This document shows, piece after piece, positions 1 through 5,528 of a stretch of DNA of 6,608 nucleotides (the first letter of the stretch is position 1; each line of letters starts with the position of its first letter). The position numbers and the translations under genes are program-made. The stretch spans positions 1 to 6,608 of the forward strand of contig JALQSZ010000054.1 of the NCBI GenBank assembly GCA_023264135.1, given 5' to 3'. The stretch comes from Acidimicrobiales bacterium (GTDB taxonomy: Bacteria; Actinomycetota; Acidimicrobiia; Acidimicrobiales; Acidimicrobilacustridaceae). The notes beneath the pieces were generated by a model. The model was given only the letters and a program-made list of their open reading frames with translations, ran no database searches and was not told where the DNA came from.

Positions 1-1
1 A

Positions 2-277
2 TCGTCACGAACGGCGCGTCGCAAGGGCCTGCTGGGACGCAACGGAATAGAAGGTGCGCTGCTCTTACGGCCGGCACGTTCTGTGCACACCTTCGGAATG
101 AACTTTTCGATTGACGTTGCGCATTGCGATGCAGAGGGAACAGTGCTGCGGATCGCAACGATGAAGCCGAATCGACTTGGTGCCTTTGTGCTGCGCTCAC
201 GTTCGGTAATTGAAACCGAAGCGGGTGCGTTTGCCCGCTGGGGAGTTTCCCAAGGTGATTGTCTGGAGATCCGATGA
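2..277 (+). CDS. DUF192 family protein (3' part)
   Basis: The reading frame is open from the left window edge to the TGA at 275-277, about 91 codons, so the true start lies outside the window. The visible part covers most of a DUF192 (COG1430) domain. An Arg-Lys-Gly-Leu-Leu-Gly-Arg stretch near the edge matches the family's RGLMgR motif. It is followed by HTFGMNFSIDVAHCD (the position of family FWMKNT.IPLDi.F.D) and a C-terminal GAFARWGVSQGDCLEI that matches the usual 'aG.a...Gi..GD.l.i' ending. The family folds as a small beta-barrel; its molecular role is not established, and many members are exported, but the N-terminus here is not visible. The stop codon overlaps the rsmI start (ATGA), so the two genes are very likely co-transcribed and translationally coupled. 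A GTG at 83 could be read as a start, but it would cut the domain in half, and the conserved motif upstream of it argues against that. Confidence 0.8.
   Translation, partial: SSRTARRKGLLGRNGIEGALLLRPARSVHTFGMNFSIDVAHCDAEGTVLRIATMKPNRLGAFVLRSRSVIETEAGAFARWGVSQGDCLEIR
265..269 (+). promoter_or_regulatory. Ribosome binding site of rsmI
   Basis: GGAGA lies four bases before the ATG at 274, inside the end of the DUF192 gene. It supports that ATG over the in-frame TTG at 259, for which no comparable site is seen. The site also places rsmI initiation directly on the terminating DUF192 ribosome. Confidence 0.6.
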
Positions 278-1119
278 GCGCGAGTTCAGGAGGCCGGCTC
301 GTTTTAGTGGGAACGCCAATCGGCAATCTCGGTGATCTTTCACCGAGAGCGCTTGAGACACTTGGCGAGGCAACCGTCGTTGCATGCGAAGACACACGGC
401 GAACGGGTCGCTTGCTTTCACACTTCGGTATCGCATCACCGACCTACATCGTGGTGAACGAACACACAGAAGGCGACGCCGTTGAACGAGTACTACGGCA
501 CGTGCAGAACGGCGATGTCGTTGTTTTGGTGAGCGATGCAGGCATGCCGGGAGTTTCAGATCCTGGCGAGTTCCTCGTGGCGCAAGCGATTGCAGCGGGC
601 ATCACTGTTGAAGTGGTGCCGGGGCCATCAGCGGTCTTGCATGCACTCGTGGCGAGCGGGCTTACGACTTCTCGTTTTGTCTTTGAAGGATTCATCCCTC
701 GGAAGGGTGCCGAACGCACGCGACGCCTACGCGAACTTTCCACCGAACTTCGCACCACGGTGTTGTTTGAAGCCCCTCATCGACTTGAGCGCACGCTGCA
801 CGATCTCGCCGACGCATGCGGAGGTGAACGACAGATTGTGCTTGCCAGAGAACTGACGAAGCTTCACGAGGAGATCTGGCGGGGGAGCCTCGACGAGGTC
901 GTGGCTCGCTGTGCTGAAGTCGATCCGCGCGGTGAATATGTGCTCGTCCTTGAAGGAGCACCTCCAGCGGCGGAAGTTGACGATGCACAGATTGCAACGG
1001 CGGTGGCCGATGGCCTCGCCCGCGGCCTGTCAAAGCGCGACGCGTCGGCGGAAGTCGCCGAGGCGTTCAACGTTGCTCGAAATCGCGTCTACGACATCGC
1101 TATTGCGTTGAAGTCGTAG
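274..1119 (+). CDS. rsmI: 16S rRNA (cytidine(1402)-2'-O)-methyltransferase RsmI
   Basis: RsmI methylates the ribose of C1402 in the decoding centre of 16S rRNA using S-adenosylmethionine; it acts in the cytoplasm on the small ribosomal subunit. The 281-residue product has the family's usual length and its motifs in order: LVGTPIGNLGDLS (residues 10-23), CEDTRRTGRLL (38-48), VSDAGMPGVSDPG (86-98), VPGPSA (115-120), FEGFIPR (137-143), FEAPHR (165-170) and LARELTKLHEE (190-200). These belong to the tetrapyrrole methylase (SAM-dependent class III) fold. The C-terminal GLSKRDASAEVAEAFNVARNRVYDIA (251-276, given here by its ends GLSKRD and RVYDIA) resembles the small helical domain many RsmI proteins carry. 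The ATG at 274 is chosen because MSASSGG leads straight into the domain, GGAGA precedes it, and it overlaps the DUF192 stop. The gene converges on the SurE-family gene; only 15 bases separate the stops and no terminator hairpin is evident there. Confidence 0.95.
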   Translation: MSASSGGRLVLVGTPIGNLGDLSPRALETLGEATVVACEDTRRTGRLLSHFGIASPTYIVVNEHTEGDAVERVLRHVQNGDVVVLVSDAGMPGVSDPGEFLVAQAIAAGITVEVVPGPSAVLHALVASGLTTSRFVFEGFIPRKGAERTRRLRELSTELRTTVLFEAPHRLERTLHDLADACGGERQIVLARELTKLHEEIWRGSLDEVVARCAEVDPRGEYVLVLEGAPPAAEVDDAQIATAVADGLARGLSKRDASAEVAEAFNVARNRVYDIAIALKS

Positions 1120-1134
1120 ACAGGGCGACGAAAC

Positions 1135-1986
1135 TCAGCTCGCTGCTTTGATCGGAAGGTTCGAGATCGGGGCGAAACCGACTTGGAACGCCTTGATGTC
1201 GTCTGTCGGGCTCGTCGCGGTCGACGTGCAATCGGGAACATTGAGATACCCGTCAGCACTTGTCGCGGGAGGTACGTCAATTGGTCCGCGGACAGAACCT
1301 GAAGGGCAGGTCGGGATGTTCATGTTGAACACGGTCGCCTTCGTGATCGTTCCGTCGCTGATGGCAGGTCGGTTCTTGGTGAACCAGGCCATGACCTGTT
1401 CCACGCCAGCTTTGTAGTTGTACTTGTTGTCGGTGAGTCCCTGGCTCGTGGCGATCGAGGGAATGCCGCGACTTGTGGCGGCCCGTGCGGCGCCAACGGT
1501 TCCCGACAAATCGACTGCAGGTCCCATGTTCTGACCAGCGTTGATGCCGGACACCACGAAGTCAGGTTTGAAGGAAATGCCGCCCTGATCAAGCGCCCAA
1601 ATCACTGAATCGGCAGGAGTTCCAGCAACGGCCTTGGCTGGGTAACCGCTCTTCGTCTTCACGTCGGTTGCGGTAAGCGTGCCTCCAGTAACCGAACCGC
1701 CCTTCCCGCTTTGGTTTGTCGCAGGGGCAACAACGGTGACGGTGACATTCGGTGCAGCGCGAAGACCTTCAACAATCGCGTCGATACCTTCAGCGTCGTA
1801 CCCGTCGTCGTTGGTGACGAGAACCTGAAGCGGCTTCACAGCCACGGTCGTGCTTGATGAAGCCGCCGTGGTTGTCGTGGTCGAAGAACTCTTGGAACTT
1901 CCGCAACCGGCCAGTGCAATAGCGGCGATTGCGATCGTGGCAAAGGCGGTGGTGACGGTGCGGTGGCGCTTTTGAGCGTCGGTCAT
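1135..1986 (-). CDS. surE: SurE-family 5'/3'-nucleotidase with lipoprotein signal peptide
   Basis: SurE proteins are metal-dependent phosphatases that remove phosphate from nucleoside monophosphates. The 283-residue product shows the family core: VLVTNDDGYDAEGI (residues 55-68) with the metal-binding Asp pair D60/D61; VVAPATNQSG (85-94) with conserved S93; GTPADSV (122-128); PDFVVSGINAGQNMG (141-155) with N149; LSGTVGAA (160-167); and FNMNIP (220-225). Unlike typical cytoplasmic SurE it begins with a basic stretch (QKRHR), a hydrophobic run and a lipobox LAGC ending at C28, then a Ser/Thr-rich linker (about 29-48). This predicts cleavage by signal peptidase II and a lipid-anchored enzyme on the outer face of the membrane. 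Two further cysteines, C227 and C253, are the only ones in the mature part and could form a disulfide. The ATG at 1986 is preferred over one at 2016 because GAGGAG sits five bases before it and because it gives a normal signal peptide. Its location and natural substrate are inferred; the family assignment is firm. Confidence 0.88.
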   Translation of the reverse strand: MTDAQKRHRTVTTAFATIAIAAIALAGCGSSKSSSTTTTTAASSSTTVAVKPLQVLVTNDDGYDAEGIDAIVEGLRAAPNVTVTVVAPATNQSGKGGSVTGGTLTATDVKTKSGYPAKAVAGTPADSVIWALDQGGISFKPDFVVSGINAGQNMGPAVDLSGTVGAARAATSRGIPSIATSQGLTDNKYNYKAGVEQVMAWFTKNRPAISDGTITKATVFNMNIPTCPSGSVRGPIDVPPATSADGYLNVPDCTSTATSPTDDIKAFQVGFAPISNLPIKAAS

Positions 1987-1991
1987 GGGAA

Positions 1992-1997
1992 CTCCTC
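1992..1997 (-). promoter_or_regulatory. Ribosome binding site of the SurE-family gene
   Basis: On the minus strand GAGGAG lies five bases before the ATG at 1986-1984. It decides the start in favour of MTDAQKRHR rather than the in-frame ATG at 2016, and so fixes the length of the signal peptide. The remaining bases up to 2070 hold a TACGTT that could be a -10 element (2015-2020), but no matching -35 is seen, so no promoter is called. Confidence 0.7.
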
Positions 1998-2070
1998 GAT
2001 CGGTTTCGTGGCGCAACGTAGTTCGCCAAAATGACGAATGCGTCGCTGAAAGGTGGATGTGACGTAGCGG

Positions 2071-3105
2071 TCAGGAAAACGCCGGAATGACCTCGCGGCC
2101 AAACAGGCGAATCATTGCGGCGATGTCTTCGAAATCGCCGAGCGATGCTTGGCCGGTGTCGGCAGGAAGGCCTGCGCCAAAGGCCGTGTGCACGTGGTCG
2201 CATTGTGTCGCGGCTTCGTAGTCGCGGATTTGGCCAATAACTCGCTCGGGGTCACCCCACAAGAGTCGATCGGCGGCAATGTCTTCGGCGGTGATGTTCT
2301 CACCTGCGTCGATGCGGGCGAAGAGTTCCTTTTCTTCCTTCTCTTCGGCCGACTCGCGCCAATGCACCATCAGGCCATCGACATACACCGGAAGGACGTC
2401 GGTGCGAACTTGTTCGTCGCTTTCGCCAACCCACGCGTAGCGCCGAAGGATCCAATCAGCAGGCTTGTTGAGTGCGGCGCAAGCGGGGCGATAAATGTCG
2501 AGACAACGAAGGGCGGCCGCGAGTGACTGCACTGGTCCGCAGATCCAGGCGTCGCCCAGTCGAGCAGCGCGATCAACTGCCGCCGGCGCAACGCCAGCAA
2601 CCCATAACGGAGGATTGGGGGACTGCAACGGGCGAGGATGCACCGTCAGTTCGGGGAACGAATGAAAGCGACCGTCAAACGAGGTGTTTTCGTTTTGCCA
2701 CACCAAGCGCATGATCGTGAGCGCTTCTTCCATGCGGGCGCCACGTTCTTTGAATTTCGATCCATGCACGTCGTACTCAAGTGGCCACCAACCCATCCCC
2801 ACACCGAGCGTGACGCGTCCGCCGGAAATCTGATCGATGGTCGCCACCTGTTCGGCCACGCGAACCGGATTGTGAATTGGAAGCTGAAAGATGCCGGTTC
2901 CGACTCGCACGGTTGATGTGCGCGCCGCAACGGCGGCGAGGAAAGTGAGTGGATCACTCAAATTTCCCGGCATGAAGTGGTGATGGCCGATCGTGACGGT
3001 GTCGAAGCCTGATTCCTCGGCGATTCGCGCAAGATCAAACGTCTCGCGGAATGGATCGGGGGAGGTGAAGTCTTTGAGGAGCGGAAGCGAGAGTGAGAAC
3101 TTCAC
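2071..3105 (-). CDS. LLM-class F420-dependent oxidoreductase (luciferase-like)
   Basis: The 344-residue product belongs to the bacterial luciferase-like superfamily, TIM-barrel enzymes that use F420 or FMN for hydride transfer or oxygenation. Visible hallmarks are the N-terminal strand MKFSLSLPL, AEESGFDTVTIGHHHF (residues 29-44), TSTVRVGTGIFQLPIHNPVRVAEQ (starting TSTVRVGTG, 63-71), the ISGGRVTLGVGMGW segment (93-106), RMEEALTIMRLVW (124-136), PLWVAG (166-171) and a late GDPERVIGQI (284-293). The group's usual split applies: fold and superfamily are clear, while substrate and cofactor cannot be read from sequence; F420 is inferred from the family and the likely actinobacterial host. A Glu/Lys-rich helix near 251-262 (ESAEEKEEKE) is a local oddity. 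The start is GTG and overlaps the SDR stop as GTGA; the nearest purine-rich site, AAGGA (3117-3121), is 11 bases away, so translation probably depends on coupling to the upstream gene. It is the last gene of the crotonase-SDR-LLM set. Confidence 0.9.
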   Translation of the reverse strand: MKFSLSLPLLKDFTSPDPFRETFDLARIAEESGFDTVTIGHHHFMPGNLSDPLTFLAAVAARTSTVRVGTGIFQLPIHNPVRVAEQVATIDQISGGRVTLGVGMGWWPLEYDVHGSKFKERGARMEEALTIMRLVWQNENTSFDGRFHSFPELTVHPRPLQSPNPPLWVAGVAPAAVDRAARLGDAWICGPVQSLAAALRCLDIYRPACAALNKPADWILRRYAWVGESDEQVRTDVLPVYVDGLMVHWRESAEEKEEKELFARIDAGENITAEDIAADRLLWGDPERVIGQIRDYEAATQCDHVHTAFGAGLPADTGQASLGDFEDIAAMIRLFGREVIPAFS

Positions 3106-3989
3106 AGTTCAAACGGTCCTTTGCCCATCTGATCGCGAACAGTGATGACTTCAGGTTGAGTGAGCGAACGTCGTTGCCAATTCGCACCGTCAACAACGAG
3201 CGTGTTGCCGCTGATGAATCGGGCATAGGGAGACGCAAGGAACGTCGCGGCCCATCCGAGTTCACGCGGACGGCCAACACGCAAAGCGGGCTGGCACACG
3301 TCTTTGTCGTTCGTACGCGCGAGGTTTCCCTTGATGTCGTCGGTCATGTCCTCATGGGGCATGAGGCCAGGAACAAGTCCATTCACTTGAATTCCGTACG
3401 GGCCCCATTCAACGGCGAGCGTTTCGACCATGTTCTTCACGCCGGCCTTCGCCGCAGCGGAGTGAGCGAAGCCAGGCCCGCCTGTCCATGCATAGGTCGC
3501 GCCGATATTGACGATCGAGCCGGGCGTGTTCGCATCGATGTGTCGACGAGCAAATTCACGAGCACAAAAGAAGGTGCCGTTCAAGGTGATGTCGACAACG
3601 GTGCGCCATGCATTCGGTGACATGTCTTCGGCGGGCACGGGGAAGTTGGCTGCGGCGTTGTTAATGAGAACGTCGGGAAGTCCAAATGCCTTCTCAGCTG
3701 CGTCGAACGCGGCAGCGATGGAGTCGGGTTCACGAATATCGCATTGCACCGTGATCGCGGGAGCGCCGAGCGCGGCCATGGCTTCGTCGGCCTGTTCGAG
3801 ATGTTCGGGTTTACGACTCGCCACCACGATGCTGGCGCCAAGACGTGCGAACTCGGAGGCGACAGCTCGACCCAAACCCGTTCCACCGCCAGTGACGAAG
3901 ACGACTTTTCCGTCGTAGGTGCCGGCGGGAAGTGCTTGCGCACCGAGAGCCGGCGCGTCTGGAAGTCCAATTGGTTCTGCAGTCGACAT
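3102..3989 (-). CDS. Short-chain dehydrogenase/reductase of the 2,4-dienoyl-CoA reductase type
   Basis: The 295-residue product is a classical Rossmann-fold SDR: VVFVTGGGTGLGRAVA (residues 29-44, the TGxxxGxG nucleotide motif), CDI (83-85), INNAAANF (109-116), and GNTLVVDGA near the end (261-269). The basic SRK following the second strand (58-60) suggests NADP(H). The residue that should be the YxxxK tyrosine is Ser (S177, in HSAAAKAG), while a Tyr sits 15 residues before the lysine (Y166/K181) and an Asn 51 residues before that Tyr (N115). From memory, this N-Y-K spacing equals that of human mitochondrial 2,4-dienoyl-CoA reductase (N148, Y199, K214), and the surrounding SPNAW and LNGT match too. 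It would therefore reduce 2,4-dienoyl-CoA esters during oxidation of unsaturated acyl chains. ATG follows the crotonase stop by one base, with GGGAG five bases before it; its own stop overlaps the LLM gene start. A plain 3-oxoacyl reductase is a less likely alternative. Confidence 0.88.
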   Translation of the reverse strand: MSTAEPIGLPDAPALGAQALPAGTYDGKVVFVTGGGTGLGRAVASEFARLGASIVVASRKPEHLEQADEAMAALGAPAITVQCDIREPDSIAAAFDAAEKAFGLPDVLINNAAANFPVPAEDMSPNAWRTVVDITLNGTFFCAREFARRHIDANTPGSIVNIGATYAWTGGPGFAHSAAAKAGVKNMVETLAVEWGPYGIQVNGLVPGLMPHEDMTDDIKGNLARTNDKDVCQPALRVGRPRELGWAATFLASPYARFISGNTLVVDGANWQRRSLTQPEVITVRDQMGKGPFEL

Positions 3990-3990
3990 G

Positions 3991-4770
3991 TCAGCTCCCG
4001 CGGTAGTTGGGTGTGCGATCTTCCGCGCGTGCAGCGCGGAATTCGGCGTAGTCCTCGGACTTATTGAGGAAGGTTTGGTAAATCAACTCATCGGCCATCG
4101 AACTGGTGATTTCCGGTTGAGCGAGATGTGAAATCACTCGGCGAGCCAACTTGATCGTGACTGCGGGTGCCGCCGCGATCTTCAGCGCCATTTCCATGGC
4201 GGTGTTGTCGAGTTCTTCGCGAGTCACAACGCGAGACACGATGCCGAGTGAAAGCGCTTCTTGTGCGTTGAGTGATCGTCCGGTCAGAACCATGTCGCTG
4301 ACAACCCCGTGCCCGCACATTTGGAACAGTCGGCCGACACCGCCGGTGTCGGGGATCACTCCGTGTCCGGCTTCGGGAAGCATGAACTTCGCATCTTCCG
4401 CAGCGATACGAATGTCGCACAGCAATGCGCGCTGGAAGGAACCGCCGATTGCCCAACCTTGGATCGGCACGATCACGGGGGCATCGAGGTCGAAGAGTTG
4501 CTGGATGCCCTTGTGTCCTCGCGTCATGAGTTCGTGGTGCGTGAGCCCAGTGGTGTCATTGCCGATCGAGCCGACATCGCGCCCCGATGACCACGAGTGA
4601 CCTTCGCCACGCCAAATGACGGCTCGCACCGATGGGGTCTGACGCAGTTCTCCGAGAATGTCGAACAGCTGCTTGTCCATGTCGTCAGAGAATGCATTTC
4701 GCTTCTCTTGGTTGTCGTTCGTGATGACGGCTATCGGGCCATCGATCTCGAGTCGAACCTGTCCACTCAT
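3991..4770 (-). CDS. Crotonase-fold enoyl-CoA hydratase/isomerase family protein, isomerase-like active site
   Basis: The 259-residue product has the length and motifs of the crotonase family: NAFSDDM (residues 25-31), the oxyanion-hole segment SWSSGRDV (59-66, S62 in the usual Ala position), GWAIGGSFQRALLCD (105-119, G110 as second oxyanion-hole residue), FMLPEAGHGVIPDTGG (129-144) and the LTGRSLNAQEALSLGIVSRVV segment (starting LTGRS, 162-166). Aligning by spacing to rat enoyl-CoA hydratase, the first catalytic glutamate (E144) is Gln (Q113) and the second (E164) is kept (E133). An Asp eight residues on (D141, in PDTGG) matches the Glu/Asp pair of dienoyl-CoA isomerase (E196/D204 in rat). 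An isomerase role is thus more likely than efficient hydration, but crotonases are catalytically diverse and the substrate is open. It is the first gene of a tight set with the dienoyl-CoA reductase-like SDR and an LLM oxidoreductase. The start is an ATG with a strong AGGGGG site. Confidence 0.88.
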   Translation of the reverse strand: MSGQVRLEIDGPIAVITNDNQEKRNAFSDDMDKQLFDILGELRQTPSVRAVIWRGEGHSWSSGRDVGSIGNDTTGLTHHELMTRGHKGIQQLFDLDAPVIVPIQGWAIGGSFQRALLCDIRIAAEDAKFMLPEAGHGVIPDTGGVGRLFQMCGHGVVSDMVLTGRSLNAQEALSLGIVSRVVTREELDNTAMEMALKIAAAPAVTIKLARRVISHLAQPEITSSMADELIYQTFLNKSEDYAEFRAARAEDRTPNYRGS

Positions 4771-4774
4771 TGTT

Positions 4775-4780
4775 CCCCCT
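4775..4780 (-). promoter_or_regulatory. Ribosome binding site of the crotonase gene
   Basis: AGGGGG on the minus strand lies four bases before the ATG at 4770-4768 and is the strongest such site in the set. The 83 bases between this gene and the response regulator (4771-4853) are the only place a promoter for the three-gene set could sit within the gap. I see no convincing -35/-10 pair or terminator there, only a four-base stem (CCCG...CGGG, about 4821-4834). Confidence 0.6.
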
Positions 4781-4853
4781 ACGGACGCGTGAAGAGTCGC
4801 AGTCTTGCCGAATCATCACACCCGGTCGAACGGGAGACTGGTGGGGAGTTGGG

Positions 4854-5528
4854 TCAGGGGAGGAACCGGTAGCCCATTCCGGGTTCGGTGATGAAGTGGC
4901 GGGGGTTTGCAGGGTCACGCTCGAGCTTGCGGCGGATTCCCGACATGTACACACGGAGGTAATGGCCCTCCTTGCCGTACGCGGGCCCCCACACTGACTG
5001 CAGCAACGTTTGTTGCGAAACCAAACGATCGGGGTTGCGCACAAGAAGTTCGGTAATGCCCCATTCGGTCGGCGTGAGGTGGATTTCCTCCTCGCCGCGA
5101 TGCACTCGTTTCGTCGCAAGATCAATCGTGAAGTCGTCGGTCGTAATGAGTGGCTCTTCCGCCGAGGTCGACGATCGACGCAACGCAGCCCGAAGTCGAG
5201 CAAGAAGCTCATTCATGCCAAACGGTTTGGTGAGGTAATCGTCAGCGCCAGCGTCCAATGCTTCGACTTTGTCGGACTCATCTTGGCGAACCGAAAGCAT
5301 GATGATTGGAACCGAACTCCAGCCACGAATTCCGTGCACCACTTCGATCCCGTCGATTCCGGGAAGGCCGATATCGAGGATGATGACGTCGGGGTGACGC
5401 TCGGCAGTAAGCCGCAATGCTTCTTCGCCAGAGGATGCCTCTTCGACGTCGAAGTCACGGGCGCGAAGGTTGGTTGCGAGCGCGCGTCGAATCTGCGGTT
5501 CATCATCAACTACAAGCACGGTGGTCAT
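4854..5528 (-). CDS. kdpE: OmpR/PhoB-family response regulator, KdpE-like
   Basis: The 224-residue product is a two-domain transcription factor. The receiver domain (about 1-115) has the acidic pair D8/D9, the phosphorylation site D52 in ILDIGLPGIDG, S79 in the switch position and K101 in LTKPFG. The DNA-binding winged helix (about 127-224) has LTPTEWGITELLV (151-163), SVWGP (178-182), GHYLRVYMSGIRRKLE (188-203) and a final ITEPGMGYRF (213-222). GxxYLRVYM..LR.KLE and the ITEPG.GYRF ending are characteristic of KdpE, which in other bacteria activates the kdpFABC potassium-uptake genes under potassium or osmotic stress. It would be phosphorylated by the histidine kinase whose gene precedes it; the ATG overlaps that gene's stop as ATGA and no clear ribosome binding site is seen, which points to translational coupling. 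No kdpFABC genes are in the window, so the target genes are unknown and the KdpE name rests on similarity alone. Confidence 0.85.
   Translation of the reverse strand: MTTVLVVDDEPQIRRALATNLRARDFDVEEASSGEEALRLTAERHPDVIILDIGLPGIDGIEVVHGIRGWSSVPIIMLSVRQDESDKVEALDAGADDYLTKPFGMNELLARLRAALRRSSTSAEEPLITTDDFTIDLATKRVHRGEEEIHLTPTEWGITELLVRNPDRLVSQQTLLQSVWGPAYGKEGHYLRVYMSGIRRKLERDPANPRHFITEPGMGYRFLP

Noticed and set aside
259..273. Earlier TTG start for rsmI
   Set aside because: TTG at 259 adds only MSGDP before the domain and lacks a ribosome binding site; the ATG at 274 has one and shows the typical ATGA overlap.
1987..2016. N-terminal extension of the SurE-family protein from an ATG at 2016
   Set aside because: It would put ten charged residues before the signal peptide and has no ribosome binding site, whereas the ATG at 1986 has GAGGAG at ideal spacing.
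2015..2020. TACGTT as a -10 promoter element for the SurE-family gene
   Set aside because: It fits TANNNT, but no reasonable -35 lies 16-18 bases upstream, and such hexamers are common by chance.
3093..3620. A 175-codon plus-strand frame antisense to the SDR gene
   Set aside because: It lies wholly opposite a clear SDR with all its motifs, and the translation resembles no family.
4821..4834. Small inverted repeat CCCG...CGGG between the crotonase gene and the response regulator gene
   Set aside because: The stem is only four base pairs and no T-run follows on the minus strand, so it does not qualify as a terminator or as a convincing operator.
4685..5212. A 175-codon minus-strand frame bridging the crotonase and the response regulator
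   Set aside because: It overlaps both genes in a different frame, is Arg/Ser/Pro-rich, and would leave no room for the evident start and stop of the real genes.
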